Shown: positions 26,797 to 36,059, counted from the stretch's first letter. The stretch: 64,000 nt of DNA from Sulfurimonas sp. (GCA_028044295.1 JAOFSE010000003.1:62001-126000); one strand, 5' to 3'. Numbers and translations: made by a program. The notes: generated from the sequence alone by a model not told the origin.

Positions 26797-28212
26797 TTAA
26801 CAGATAGTAATAGCTTTAATCTCTGTCATCTCTTCGATAGCGAACTTAGGACCTTCACGCCCTACTCCACTAAGTTTTACACCACCATAAGGTTGAATAT
26901 CAAAACGAAGAGTTGGCATGTCATTGATAACAATTCCACCAGCCTCAAGTTCAGATATAGCACGTTGTGTCAACTTTAAATCATTTGTAAATACAGAAAA
27001 TTGAAGTCCGTACGGAGAGTTGTTCATACGAGGAAGTGCATCATCAAAGTCATCAACTTTTACAAGTGAAACTATAGGAGCAAATACTTCTTCACAAACT
27101 ATTGCCATATCATCTCTAACGTCAACCATTACACAAGGGTGAAACATTCTACCTTCATGCTTTGGAGTAAGCAGTGAAGAAGCACCTTCTTCTATGGCAG
27201 ATTCTACCCAACCCATAGCACGCTGAGCTGCTTCATCATCTATAAGTGGTCCCATAAAAGTATCATCTTCATAAGGTGAACCCACTACAAGATTTTTAGT
27301 CTCTTTTGCCATTTTTGCTGCAAACTCATCGTAAATAGAAGCATGTACATATATACGCTGAAGAGATATACAAACCTGACCAGAGTTTACAAATGCGCCC
27401 AAAGCACATCGAGAAGCTGCTAAGTCTAAATCTGCACTTTTGTCTATGTATGTAGCTGCATTTCCACCAAGTTCAAGAGATACTTTTTTGATACCAGCAT
27501 TTTTTGTAATAATATTTCCAACAGGAACACTACCTGTAAAACTAATAACGCGAGGGATATCACTTGTAATAAGAGCTGACCCAACTTCTGCATCACCATA
27601 CACAACACTTAGTGCATCTTTTACTGCAAACTCGCTTTCTATGAATAGCTTCGCAAATTTATATGCAGTAAGCGGAGCTTCTGGGGTAGGCTTGAGTACA
27701 ACAGCATTACCAGCTACAAGGGCAGGTGCTAGTTTATGAGCAACAAGATTTAGTGGAAAGTTAAAAGGAGTGATAGCTACTACTACACCAGCTGGTTCAC
27801 GAACAAAGAATGAAGTTGTCTTTTTACCGCTGTTCATAGCATCTGTATTTATCGTCTCACCATGCATAGTGCGCATAGTCTCAGCAGATAATGTTACAGT
27901 TTCTATACATCTGTCTACTTCAACTCTTGCAAATGCGATAGGCTTTCCTACTTCATCTGTGATAGTTTTAGCTATATCTTCCCTATTTTGTTTTAGTTTT
28001 GAAGCAACATCTAAAAGCCAGTCACATCTTTGAGCAAGTGTTGACTTTTTAGCATTTACGGATGCATCCTTTGCTATTTTTAGTGCCTTTAAAGCATCTG
28101 CCTCAGTACAAACAGGAGCAGTTGAAACCACCTCACCGCTATATGGACTTACTCTATCAGTTATATTTTCTTTTGCTAACTCTACTGAGCCAAAAAATAT
28201 CTTTGCGTTCAC
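26797..28212 (-). CDS. NAD(P)-dependent aldehyde dehydrogenase
   Basis: An aldehyde dehydrogenase superfamily member with the NAD-binding PFNFPLNLVAHKLAPALVAG region, the glutamate motif LELGGNA and the catalytic cysteine in NSGQVCISLQR. The longest frame begins at ATG 28245, but GTG at 28212 has AAAGGA six bases before it and gives the family-like start MNAKIFFGSVELAKE (471 residues). Features such as the C-terminal GGVKLSGVGREGP resemble lactaldehyde or succinate-semialdehyde dehydrogenases, but the substrate cannot be fixed. It is the first gene of the group with the small acidic protein. Confidence 0.88.
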   Translation of the reverse strand: MNAKIFFGSVELAKENITDRVSPYSGEVVSTAPVCTEADALKALKIAKDASVNAKKSTLAQRCDWLLDVASKLKQNREDIAKTITDEVGKPIAFARVEVDRCIETVTLSAETMRTMHGETINTDAMNSGKKTTSFFVREPAGVVVAITPFNFPLNLVAHKLAPALVAGNAVVLKPTPEAPLTAYKFAKLFIESEFAVKDALSVVYGDAEVGSALITSDIPRVISFTGSVPVGNIITKNAGIKKVSLELGGNAATYIDKSADLDLAASRCALGAFVNSGQVCISLQRIYVHASIYDEFAAKMAKETKNLVVGSPYEDDTFMGPLIDDEAAQRAMGWVESAIEEGASSLLTPKHEGRMFHPCVMVDVRDDMAIVCEEVFAPIVSLVKVDDFDDALPRMNNSPYGLQFSVFTNDLKLTQRAISELEAGGIVINDMPTLRFDIQPYGGVKLSGVGREGPKFAIEEMTEIKAITIC

Positions 28213-28330
28213 ATAATTTCCTTTTCTAAAATAGACAAAGTCCATTTTATATATTAGTAAAATTATATCATTAAAGTATCTAGATTAGAATTAGTATAAT
28301 AAATTTAGTTTGAGATTATTTTTTTTGTAG

Positions 28331-28357
28331 TATAATTATTAAAGATACACAAGGAGG
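28331..28357 (+). promoter_or_regulatory. -10 box and consensus ribosome site for the 81-residue protein
   Basis: TATAAT at 28331-28336 is followed by a perfect AAGGAGG ribosome site at 28351-28357, 5 bases before the ATG. This is among the best Shine-Dalgarno matches in the window and suggests high expression of a very small gene. Confidence 0.65.
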
Positions 28358-28362
28358 ATGTT

Positions 28363-28608
28363 ATGCAAGTTAATCGCTATATATTTCAGTCACCTTATTC
28401 TAGTCAAGTTCAATTTGGTACACCTGATCCAAGTGTCAAAAAAGAGACTGAGACTCAAACACAGAGTCAAAATACTCAACAACAAACTACAACACAAGCT
28501 CAGGTAATTCCAAATGAGTCTGTACAAAATGCTCAAAGTTTTGCTTCTACTATCATAAAAGAAGTTACACCTACTGTTAGTAATAACATTTTAGATACTT
28601 ACGCTTAA
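28363..28608 (+). CDS. Small glutamine/threonine-rich protein of unknown function
   Basis: An 81-residue protein with a low-complexity middle (ETQTQSQNTQQQTTTQ, about residues 29-44) between an aromatic N-terminus (MQVNRYIFQSPYSSQVQFG) and a C-terminal stretch that may form a helix. It has no signal peptide or membrane segment and few charged residues in the middle. A clean promoter and a consensus ribosome site argue that it is real and well expressed. I recognise no family. It lies 22 bases before a thioredoxin-like gene and is divergent from the aldehyde dehydrogenase operon. Confidence 0.7.
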   Translation: MQVNRYIFQSPYSSQVQFGTPDPSVKKETETQTQSQNTQQQTTTQAQVIPNESVQNAQSFASTIIKEVTPTVSNNILDTYA

Positions 28609-28630
28609 AGATATAAAGACTCAATAGAAC

Positions 28631-29023
28631 ATGAAAATACTTATAATACTCTCTACACTTTTTTTTCAAATTTTTGCCGCACAATTAAACTGGGAACACA
28701 ACTACGACAAAGCCCTCTTACAAGCAAAAGTTGAGAACAAAAATGTCTACCTTTTTATAGGTGCAGATGTATGTAGATGGTGTGATAGATTTAAAGATAT
28801 GACTCTTTCAAACCAAGCTTTAATCTCAAAGTTAAAAGAGGATTATATACTTTTATATATGTCAAGAGACAGACATCAGATACCAAAACATTTTGCTGTT
28901 AAAGGAGTACCTAGACACTACTTTTTAACTCCACAAGGTGAAATAATCTACACAACGAGAGGAAGCCGTGAAATAGATGGTTTTTACTCACTACTAGAAG
29001 AAGTTGAACTAGCTACAGAGTAA
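28631..29023 (+). CDS. Periplasmic thioredoxin-like protein
   Basis: A 130-residue protein with a signal peptide (MKILIILSTLFFQIFAAQ) and a thioredoxin fold of the DUF255/thioredoxin_7 kind. The active site is CRWC near residues 47-50, and the cis-proline side reads KGVPRHYFL. Such small periplasmic proteins reduce or isomerise disulfides, or serve in cytochrome c maturation; which applies here is unknown. Its 3' end overlaps the convergent yraN gene by 11 bases. The ATG has no strong ribosome site, so it may depend on the upstream small gene. Confidence 0.8.
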   Translation: MKILIILSTLFFQIFAAQLNWEHNYDKALLQAKVENKNVYLFIGADVCRWCDRFKDMTLSNQALISKLKEDYILLYMSRDRHQIPKHFAVKGVPRHYFLTPQGEIIYTTRGSREIDGFYSLLEEVELATE

Positions 29024-29342
29024 TATTGTCAATTATCTCTATAGACTCCGGTGTAACAATAACGGCATCATAAACAAAATCTACATGTAGAAAGTTCTTT
29101 TTCATATATACATCACCTGTTTTTATAAGACGAGATATCTTTTGTGGTGTTATGTTTTGAATAGCCACTTCATAATCAACTCCACTTTTCACCTCTATAA
29201 AATGAAGTGTTTCGTCTTTACTAGCTATTATGTCTATCTCACCAAAACGAGAATAAAAGTTTCTCTCAAGCAAAGTAAAATCATTTTCTAAAAGAAATTC
29301 ACAAGCTCTATCTTCTGCGATATTTCCCTTAGCTTTACTCAC
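29013..29342 (-). CDS. yraN: UPF0102/YraN-family endonuclease-like protein
   Basis: A 109-residue protein of the UPF0102 (YraN) family with a restriction-endonuclease-like core: GNIAEDRACEFLLENDFTLLERNF, then FGEIDIIASKDETLHFIEVKSG, giving the D...ExK catalytic pattern. Cellular function is not settled; a role in DNA handling or transformation is discussed for the family. It overlaps the SDR gene by 8 bases and the convergent thioredoxin gene by 11. I recall the C. jejuni counterpart (Cj0148c) in the same position beside hom. Confidence 0.87.
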   Translation of the reverse strand: MSKAKGNIAEDRACEFLLENDFTLLERNFYSRFGEIDIIASKDETLHFIEVKSGVDYEVAIQNITPQKISRLIKTGDVYMKKNFLHVDFVYDAVIVTPESIEIIDNITL

Positions 29343-30090
29343 TATCTTGCATCATCTTTTTCATTTTTGAGCCAACAATCATATCTCTTATAAATTGAGG
29401 AAGAAGTGTTAAAAACTTGATTATCAAAAAGAATCTTTTTGGAAAAGCATAAAGGCGTCTGTTATTTTCTATGGCCTTATAAATTCTTTTTACTCCATCT
29501 TCATTTGACAGTAAAAACGGCATATTAAAATCATTCTTATCTGTCATTTCACTTTGAATAAATCCAGGTAAGATATTGACAACTTTTATACCATCTTTTT
29601 TGTACTTATATCTAATAGACTCGGCATAAGCATTTAAGGCTCTTTTTGAAGCACTATATGCTTTAGAACTTGGCATTGCTATAAGTGAAGCTAGTGATGA
29701 AATGAAAACTATTTTTCCACTCTTTTGAGCGATAAACTGTGGTAATACAACTTCTAATATTGCATGGTTTGAGAGTAAATTAACATCAAATAGTCTCTTA
29801 AAATCTTTAAAAGGAGTTATCTCAAAAGAGTGTCCAATCGATATACCAGCATTAAGTACTACCATATCTAAAGTTCCAATTTGTTTGATTTTATCTTGAA
29901 GATAGTCAAAGTCTGAGACATCACAAACTATGATATTTACTCTTTTACATGTAGGTTCTAACTGGGATTTTAAAGTGAGTAGTTTATCTTCTCTTCTGGC
30001 GAGTAAAAGAAGTTCATTATCAGGTGTAGCGTATAGTTTTGCAAGACCTGCACCTATACCACTACTAGCTCCTGTGATTAAGATTTTCAA
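29335..30090 (-). CDS. Short-chain dehydrogenase/reductase
   Basis: A 251-residue classical-type SDR with the cofactor motif TGASSGIG at residues 6-13, NAGISIG, the catalytic serine in VFISSLAS and the YSASK catalytic pair. The hydrophobic C-terminal tail (about residues 215-240, FFLIIKFLTLLPQFI) suggests membrane association, as in the DltE/YdfG-like and lipid-acting SDRs. Substrate is unknown. It lies 10 bases after hom, inside the campylobacter-like block, although I do not recall an SDR at this place in C. jejuni. Confidence 0.85.
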   Translation of the reverse strand: MKILITGASSGIGAGLAKLYATPDNELLLLARREDKLLTLKSQLEPTCKRVNIIVCDVSDFDYLQDKIKQIGTLDMVVLNAGISIGHSFEITPFKDFKRLFDVNLLSNHAILEVVLPQFIAQKSGKIVFISSLASLIAMPSSKAYSASKRALNAYAESIRYKYKKDGIKVVNILPGFIQSEMTDKNDFNMPFLLSNEDGVKRIYKAIENNRRLYAFPKRFFLIIKFLTLLPQFIRDMIVGSKMKKMMQDSE

Positions 30091-30100
30091 ATTTTAATAC

Positions 30101-31363
30101 CTATACGATCCTAATCATTACAGGAGCAGAGTTTACGAAGTCTAGAGCTTCTATCTCTTTCATCATTGATTGGATATTTTTCTCAACTGCTGTATGAGTT
30201 GAGATTAGTAAGTTTGCAGAGTTTGAAGAAGCTTGACGTTGAAGCATAGTCTCAACTGAAATGTTGTTATCTTCAAATATTTTAGTTACACGAGCAAGAA
30301 CTCCTGCCTTATCTGAAACATTTATACGAAGATAGTATTTCGACTCTATTTTTTCTGTTGGCTTAAGTGTAAGCTGTGTACCCTCCATTGGTCTGTTAAA
30401 TCCAAGCATTGGTGTAGACTTACCACTTCTTGCAATATCAATGATGTTAGCAACAACAGCAGATGCTGTAGCATCCCCGCCAGCACCAGGACCATAGTAA
30501 AGTGTTTCACCAACTTTATCACCAACAACAGATACACCGTTCATAACACCATCAATCTTTGCAATCATCTCATCTTGAGAAATCATACAAGCATGAACAC
30601 GAAGTTCAACTTCATTTCCATCTTTTTTAGCGATTGTAAGTAGTTTGATTGCATAACCAAACTCTTTAGCAAATGCTACATCTTCACTACTCACATTCTC
30701 TATTCCCTCGATTAAAATATCTTCAGGTTTAGCATCTATTCCATAAGCAATAGAAGCTAATATTAAAAGCTTGTGAGCAGCATCAAATCCACCAACATCA
30801 AAGCTAGGATCAGCTTCTGCGTAACCTAGCTCTTGAGACTCTTTTAAAATCGCATCATAAGCAACACCCTCGTTTGCCATTTTTGTCATCATGTAGTTAC
30901 ATGTACCATTCATAATACCCATAATTGACTCAATATGGTTCGCTGAAAGTCCATCACGAAGTGCTGTAATAATTGGTATACCACCAGCAACTGCAGCTTC
31001 ATACTCAAAAGCGATATCTTTAGCTATATCTTGAAGTTCATAACGGTGATAAGCAAGAAGTGCTTTGTTAGCTGTTACAACAGCTTTACCACTTTTTAAT
31101 GCACGTTTAACAACTTCAAAAGGCTCTTCAACTCCACCCATAAGTTCAACTACAATATCTATTTCACCATCGTTTAAAACATCATCTACATTATCAGTAA
31201 TGATGATGTCTAAACCTCTGTCTTTATTAAGGTTTTTAACAACGCCAGACTTTACAACTATGTCTTGTCCAGCACGAGCCGAGATAACATCTGCATTATC
31301 TTTTAATATTTGAGCTACGCTTGTTCCAACAGTTCCAACACCGATTATTCCAACTTTTATCAT
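30101..31363 (-). CDS. hom: Homoserine dehydrogenase
   Basis: Hom reduces aspartate semialdehyde to homoserine for threonine and methionine synthesis. At 420 residues it has the NAD(P) domain (GIIGVGTVGTSVA at residues 5-17), the catalytic domain with KALLAYHRYELQ and EAAVAGGIPII, the GPGAGGDATASAVV block and a C-terminal ACT domain (about 345-420) for threonine feedback control. It starts at the last base of the aminotransferase gene (stop and start overlap by one base), indicating coupled translation. Confidence 0.95.
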   Translation of the reverse strand: MIKVGIIGVGTVGTSVAQILKDNADVISARAGQDIVVKSGVVKNLNKDRGLDIIITDNVDDVLNDGEIDIVVELMGGVEEPFEVVKRALKSGKAVVTANKALLAYHRYELQDIAKDIAFEYEAAVAGGIPIITALRDGLSANHIESIMGIMNGTCNYMMTKMANEGVAYDAILKESQELGYAEADPSFDVGGFDAAHKLLILASIAYGIDAKPEDILIEGIENVSSEDVAFAKEFGYAIKLLTIAKKDGNEVELRVHACMISQDEMIAKIDGVMNGVSVVGDKVGETLYYGPGAGGDATASAVVANIIDIARSGKSTPMLGFNRPMEGTQLTLKPTEKIESKYYLRINVSDKAGVLARVTKIFEDNNISVETMLQRQASSNSANLLISTHTAVEKNIQSMMKEIEALDFVNSAPVMIRIV

Positions 31364-32580
31364 TACTTCTCTTCCTCGAACTGTTTTAAAAAGACTTTTA
31401 TATTTTTCGCCGCTTGACGAATACGATTATCATTTTCTATTAAAGCTATACGAACATAACCCTCACCATAAGCACCAAAACCTATACCTGGTGCGACTGC
31501 AACTCCAGCTTCTGTCAGAAGTCTTTTAGAAAATTCTAAAGAACCTAAATGAGCTGCACACTCAGGGATTTTAGCCCATGAGAACATAGATGCTTGGTTT
31601 TTTCTTATATGCCAACCAGCTCTCTCAAAAGCTTCTATAAGAACTTCTTGACGGTGGTCATACTTATCTGTAATATCTTTTACACATTGCTGGTCACCAT
31701 TCAATGCAACTGTAGCTGCAACTTGAATTGGAGTGAACATTCCATAGTCTAACCATGATTTGATTTTTTGAAGAGCACCAATTAGTCTAGGGTTACCAAC
31801 AAAGAAACCTACACGCCATCCAGCCATGTTATATGATTTACTCAGTGTAAAACTCTCAACTGCTACATCTTTTGCACCAGGTACTGACATAATAGATGGA
31901 GTAACGTAACCATCAAAAGTAATATCTCCATATGCAATATCTGAGATTACATAAAATCTCTCTTTTTTTGCCATAGCAACAAGACGAACATAAAACTCAG
32001 GAGTAACTGTAGCAGTAGATGGATTATGAGGAAAATTAACAAGTACATACTTTGGTTTAGGAGAATTTTCTTTAAACATTCGCTCTAAATCTTCAAAAAA
32101 CTTATCTTCATTAACCTTGTAATCTTCATCGAACTCAATTCCAAACTTAACTACACTACCACCAGCTAAGATGAAAGAGTACTCATGAATAGGATAAGTC
32201 GGATCTGGAACTACAGCTAAATCACCTGGATTAGTAATAGCATAAGTAAGATGAGCATAACCCTCTTTAGAACCCATAGTAGCTACACATTCAGTTTCAG
32301 GGTCTAGAACACAATCATATCTACGTTCATACCAATCAGCTATAGCTTGTAAAAGTTTAGGAATACCTTTTGAAGTTGAATACCCATGAGTCTTTGTTTT
32401 TTGGGCAGACTCAACAAGTTTCTCGCGTATATGTTCTGGTGTATCACCATCTGGGTTACCCATTGAAAAATCTATAACATCTTTACCAGCACGACGTTCC
32501 GCCATTTTGATATCATTTACTTCTGCAAAAACATACTTTGGGAGTCTCTCAACTCTGTCAAATCTTATCTCATCAAACAT
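31363..32580 (-). CDS. Class I/II aminotransferase (LL-diaminopimelate or AlaC-like)
   Basis: A 405-residue fold-type I PLP aminotransferase with FSMGNPDGDTP near the N-terminus, VNFPHNPST, and the PLP lysine in SFTLSKSYNMAGWRVGF. The sequence resembles E. coli AlaC and proteins annotated as LL-diaminopimelate aminotransferase in Campylobacterota. Its position directly before hom fits an amino-acid role in the aspartate or alanine families. I cannot choose the substrate from sequence alone. The ATG at 32580 follows AGGAAACT and gives a normal length. Confidence 0.88.
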   Translation of the reverse strand: MFDEIRFDRVERLPKYVFAEVNDIKMAERRAGKDVIDFSMGNPDGDTPEHIREKLVESAQKTKTHGYSTSKGIPKLLQAIADWYERRYDCVLDPETECVATMGSKEGYAHLTYAITNPGDLAVVPDPTYPIHEYSFILAGGSVVKFGIEFDEDYKVNEDKFFEDLERMFKENSPKPKYVLVNFPHNPSTATVTPEFYVRLVAMAKKERFYVISDIAYGDITFDGYVTPSIMSVPGAKDVAVESFTLSKSYNMAGWRVGFFVGNPRLIGALQKIKSWLDYGMFTPIQVAATVALNGDQQCVKDITDKYDHRQEVLIEAFERAGWHIRKNQASMFSWAKIPECAAHLGSLEFSKRLLTEAGVAVAPGIGFGAYGEGYVRIALIENDNRIRQAAKNIKVFLKQFEEEK

Positions 32581-32647
32581 ATAAAGTTTCCTATTAAATT
32601 ATTAATGTAATTTTAGCGAAATATGTTTATAAAAAACTAATGTGGAG

Positions 32648-33514
32648 TTACTGAGATGCATTCGTGTCTCTAACACCTATTGGTGTTAACACTAATGCAT
32701 CTTTGATATTTTTAAGTGTATAGATATCTGAGATTTTTAGATAGTGAGTATCTTGTTTCATATCAAGAGTAATTACTCTTCTTTTTATATCACGTCTAAT
32801 AACTCTTAAAAGCTTCATAGACTTATCATAGTATGCTATATATGGATACCAACTATTTCTATATGAACTTGTAATTTTAAGCTTTTTAATTTTCGAAACA
32901 TCAAGCCAATATGAGTATAATGAACGTTTCAACTCATACTCCATACCATCCATTAATACACTTGTATTAAGTTTTGCGTCTTGCATTTGGATAACATATG
33001 TCCAGTCTGTTGGAGAATGACGAATTACATCCGTAATTACACAGTTACTTTTTTGCAATTCTTGTGAAAGAATCAGAGGATCTGCCGCATATTCAGATGT
33101 TAAAGCTATTCTCCATATAAATCCTGAGGCATCCAAAATAGACTCTGTTGTAACATATCTGTAGTAACCTATATTTTGTAAAGTATCACTCATGATTTTT
33201 ACAAAAAATTGTGAGTTACCAGAGGTTTTAAAACTAATATTGACTTCCCTTGGCTTATCAAAAAATAAATTTAAAATACCATTGTTTTTTAAATTTTTTA
33301 TGACTTTAATAGTATCAACTTTGCCTTCGTCTAAATAATAATCTTTTGTTGGTGAAAAAATAGTATCTATAAAACCTCTATCTTTAACAAATACTTTAGG
33401 TTCCACAAATGTTTTTATCTTTTCAAACAGTTCATTATCATTTGTTTCTTGTGCTATTTCATTTGAAAAAACTGAGGAGACAAGTAACAAGAAAAGGAAA
33501 AATGGTTTTACCAT
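32648..33514 (-). CDS. Exported protein of unknown function (Cj0151c-like position)
   Basis: A 288-residue protein with a cleavable signal peptide (MVKPFFLFLLLVSSVFS) and no membrane segment afterwards; it should be periplasmic or attached to the outer membrane. The mature part is rich in beta-forming, aromatic stretches (DWTYVIQMQDAKL, YRNSWYPYIAYYDKSMKLLR). I recognise no named domain. Its start overlaps the previous gene by 7 bases, and the pair sits where I recall Cj0151c and Cj0152c in C. jejuni, so it is probably conserved across the phylum. Confidence 0.7.
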   Translation of the reverse strand: MVKPFFLFLLLVSSVFSNEIAQETNDNELFEKIKTFVEPKVFVKDRGFIDTIFSPTKDYYLDEGKVDTIKVIKNLKNNGILNLFFDKPREVNISFKTSGNSQFFVKIMSDTLQNIGYYRYVTTESILDASGFIWRIALTSEYAADPLILSQELQKSNCVITDVIRHSPTDWTYVIQMQDAKLNTSVLMDGMEYELKRSLYSYWLDVSKIKKLKITSSYRNSWYPYIAYYDKSMKLLRVIRRDIKRRVITLDMKQDTHYLKISDIYTLKNIKDALVLTPIGVRDTNASQ

Positions 33515-34290
33515 CTACTACCTTTGTTTAAAGCCTTGAACTCTTCAAGAGTAACTTCTTTTAAAACTGAGTCTATGTATGAAAATCTAACATTTTTTTT
33601 GATTGTATACTCATTTTGAACATTATCAGTCTCTACGATAATATGACCATGACCAAATGCCAAAAGCCAGTCTTTTGATGGGTCTAACTCTAACTCATCA
33701 GTAAAAATTTTCTGATATCTTTCATGTGTTGCAAGATCAATATAACCTAACCATACTTCAATCTTTGGCAATATTTTAAAAGAGTGCGTAATGTTACTTT
33801 CTTGTATATCATCACTTAAAGCCTGTGTAATGTTATTATCTACACTACTATTCGTCTCTATACTCTCTTTAGTAAATATAGTTTTTTTAGCTGTTTGAAT
33901 TGCACTGTTGTCCACTTGAATAACTTCAGGTACTTCTTTTTTGGATTCAGTATTCAAAATAAAAAATATTGCAATGAGGATAATGATAATCGATATGTTT
34001 AGTTTAGTAAAAATTTCTGGTTTCTTTGTTGCTGTAAATACTTTTATATTCTTTGTACTTCCATCTACTTCATCATTAGTTTTGAAGTAATCAATAGCCT
34101 TATTCTTTAGGGCAATTAAGTCAACATTATAATCTCTCTCAAGAATAGATAAGAAGCCTAGGAACTGGATCTTATTCATATCCTCAAAATTTTCTTGCAG
34201 CATATCTTCTATATATTTTTTTGATATGTGCGTAGATTCATGAATCTTTTGAGCACCAATATCTTTTAACTTATCAAAACCTTCACTCAT
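33508..34290 (-). CDS. Single-span membrane protein of unknown function (Cj0152c-like position)
   Basis: A 260-residue protein in three parts: a cytoplasmic helical region (about 1-85) with FEDMNKIQFLGFLSILERDY, one membrane helix (about 95-111, LNISIIIILIAIFFIL), and a periplasmic part with a linker and a small beta-rich domain (about 170-260). The layout is like RodZ (cytoplasmic helical domain, one span, periplasmic beta domain), but I see no sequence proof. It starts at the last base of rlmB and overlaps the next exported-protein gene by 7 bases, which suggests that the two products work together at the envelope. Confidence 0.7.
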   Translation of the reverse strand: MSEGFDKLKDIGAQKIHESTHISKKYIEDMLQENFEDMNKIQFLGFLSILERDYNVDLIALKNKAIDYFKTNDEVDGSTKNIKVFTATKKPEIFTKLNISIIIILIAIFFILNTESKKEVPEVIQVDNSAIQTAKKTIFTKESIETNSSVDNNITQALSDDIQESNITHSFKILPKIEVWLGYIDLATHERYQKIFTDELELDPSKDWLLAFGHGHIIVETDNVQNEYTIKKNVRFSYIDSVLKEVTLEEFKALNKGSRW

Positions 34291-34967
34291 TATCTCATCC
34301 TGTCCATTAAAATAGCACCAGCTACTGAAACATTTAAAGAGTCAAACTCATGTAACATTTTTATACTAACAACTTCATCTAATTTTGAGCTTACTCTTGC
34401 ACTAAGTCCATCACCCTCACTACCTAAAAATAGTGCTCGTTTAGGTTTAACTTCTACATCACGTATATCAGTTCCACCCATATCAGCACCATATGTAGTG
34501 AACTTTGACATCTTTAAGTCATTCATCACATCATGCACGTTTTGTTCCAAAGCAAAAGGCATATCATAAAGGGCACCAGTACTTGTTCTAAGTATTGCTT
34601 CAAATGGAAGTTTTTTTACACCACAAGCGATGACTGCATCAACACCTAATGCATAAGCAGTTCTAACAATTGCACCAATATTTCCTATATCTGTAAGACC
34701 CGATAAAACAAGTACAAAATCACGATTTAAAAATGATTGATAGTCATGAAGTCTAAAGTCATCAACTTCAGCGAGTATACCTTGATGAGAAGCATTTTTA
34801 CACATCTTGCCTGCAGCATCAGATGGAATTCTTTTAACTTCAAAATTCATCTTCATAAGACGAGAATACTCTTTTTTTTCAACCTCTTTTGCAAGATATA
34901 GTGTCTTTATTCTCTCAGGATAATGCTTAATAATATAGTTGATGGGTTGCTTTGCATAAATTAACAT
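34290..34967 (-). CDS. rlmB: 23S rRNA 2'-O-ribose methyltransferase (TrmH/RlmB type)
   Basis: A 225-residue SPOUT methyltransferase. The three family motifs are present: SGLTDIGNIGAIVRTAYALG (motif 1), ALFLGSEGDGLS (motif 2) and SLNVSVAGAILM (motif 3), which form the SAM-binding knot. The N-terminal substrate-binding region is short (about 70 residues). RlmB modifies G2251 in E. coli 23S rRNA; the exact target here is inferred. It lies in a run of rRNA-modifying genes with rsmI and rsmE. Confidence 0.88.
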   Translation of the reverse strand: MLIYAKQPINYIIKHYPERIKTLYLAKEVEKKEYSRLMKMNFEVKRIPSDAAGKMCKNASHQGILAEVDDFRLHDYQSFLNRDFVLVLSGLTDIGNIGAIVRTAYALGVDAVIACGVKKLPFEAILRTSTGALYDMPFALEQNVHDVMNDLKMSKFTTYGADMGGTDIRDVEVKPKRALFLGSEGDGLSARVSSKLDEVVSIKMLHEFDSLNVSVAGAILMDRMR

Positions 34968-35016
34968 AGGATATTCTATCTAAAAAATTCGTTATTTATT
35001 AGTTTTATATATTAAT

Positions 35017-35832
35017 TTAGAGATTTAATAGTCTGTTATAGCAAGCTTTTGTATTTTCACCAGTTATTTTAGAGATAAGTTTTGCTTGTGTTTTCTTTGG
35101 TAAATCAAGTTCTAATATGTCTTTTTGACTAATAGCACTCTCATTATGTTGTTCGCCAGCTTCAAGAACAACGACCCATTCACCTCTGAAGTTACCATCA
35201 AGTTTAGTAAGACATTCGTTAGCATTTCCAAAAACATATCTTTGATATTTTTTAGTCAATTCTTTTGCTAAAAATATATTTCTCTCTGGGGATTCTACAT
35301 GTAGTTCATTTAAAAACTTCTCCAGTCTATGTGGAGACTCATAAACAACTGTTGTAAAACCACTATTTAGTGCACCTTGTAGTGATGCTGCTCTATCTTT
35401 TCCTTTGTGTGGTAAAAACCCCCAGAAAAGCATTTTAGTTTCAACAAATCCACTGGCTACAAAAGCCGTTAAAAGTGCATTTGCACCTGGTAGAACATCA
35501 TACGCAACACCATTTTGCTGAGCATACTTTATAAGCTCTTGTCCGGGGTCACTAACACCTGGCATACCAGCATCACTTGCATACACTACTTTATCATCAA
35601 AAAAAGAGACTTCTAGTTTTTCAATGAACTCTTTTTCATTATGAGAATGAAGTGAAATGAATTCTTGGTCTTCTTTAAAGACAGTTTCATAACGTTCTTT
35701 TAAAATATGGATTAGTTTTTTTGTAACGCGAGTATCTTCGCAGAGGAGTATATCAGCTTCACTAAGTGCTTCAATAGCACGAAGTGAAATGTCACCTATG
35801 TTACCTATCGGAGTAGGAACTAGGCTTAGCAA
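35017..35832 (-). CDS. rsmI: 16S rRNA (cytidine-1402-2'-O)-methyltransferase
   Basis: RsmI methylates the ribose of C1402 in the decoding centre. At 271 residues it has the tetrapyrrole-methylase fold with LVPTPIGNIGDISLRA at the start, CEDTRVTKKL, the SAM loop ASDAGMPGVSDPG and the PHKGKDRAA segment. Length is normal. It starts 23 bases after the rpmE stop and is probably cotranscribed with it. Confidence 0.94.
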   Translation of the reverse strand: MLSLVPTPIGNIGDISLRAIEALSEADILLCEDTRVTKKLIHILKERYETVFKEDQEFISLHSHNEKEFIEKLEVSFFDDKVVYASDAGMPGVSDPGQELIKYAQQNGVAYDVLPGANALLTAFVASGFVETKMLFWGFLPHKGKDRAASLQGALNSGFTTVVYESPHRLEKFLNELHVESPERNIFLAKELTKKYQRYVFGNANECLTKLDGNFRGEWVVVLEAGEQHNESAISQKDILELDLPKKTQAKLISKITGENTKACYNRLLNL

Positions 35833-35855
35833 AAAAGGCTACTTAAAGCTTTTTG

Positions 35856-36059
35856 CTATTTTTTAGCAGCGTAACGAGCGTTGAATTTTTCAATTCTACC
35901 AGCTGTATCTACCATTCTCTCAGAACCTGTGAAGAATGGGTGACACTCATTACAGATGTCTATTTTAAGTTCAGCTTGAGCTGCTTTGTTTTCAAAAGTG
36001 TTACCACAAGTACAAGTTACAGTACAAGTTACGAAGTCTGGGTGAAGTTCTTTTTTCAT
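35856..36059 (-). CDS. rpmE: 50S ribosomal protein L31
   Basis: A 67-residue L31 of the zinc-containing (C+) type. The cysteines lie at residues 16 and 18 (CTC) and in [12 protein letters not shown], matching the four zinc ligands of the family. It heads the string rpmE, rsmI, rlmB. The 100-base gap before it is shared with rsmE upstream on the same strand and probably holds its promoter. Confidence 0.96.
   Translation of the reverse strand: MKKELHPDFVTCTVTCTCGNTFENKAAQAELKIDICNECHPFFTGSERMVDTAGRIEKFNARYAAKK

Noticed and set aside
26446..26979. 177-codon plus-strand frame over the DUF523 gene, small acidic gene and dehydrogenase end
   Set aside because: It runs antisense across three well-supported genes, has no ribosome site and its product looks like no protein family.
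29335..30090. SDR as a recent insertion in the campylobacter-like block
   Set aside because: It overlaps yraN and follows hom closely, and base composition looks like that of its neighbours; I have no evidence of transfer.
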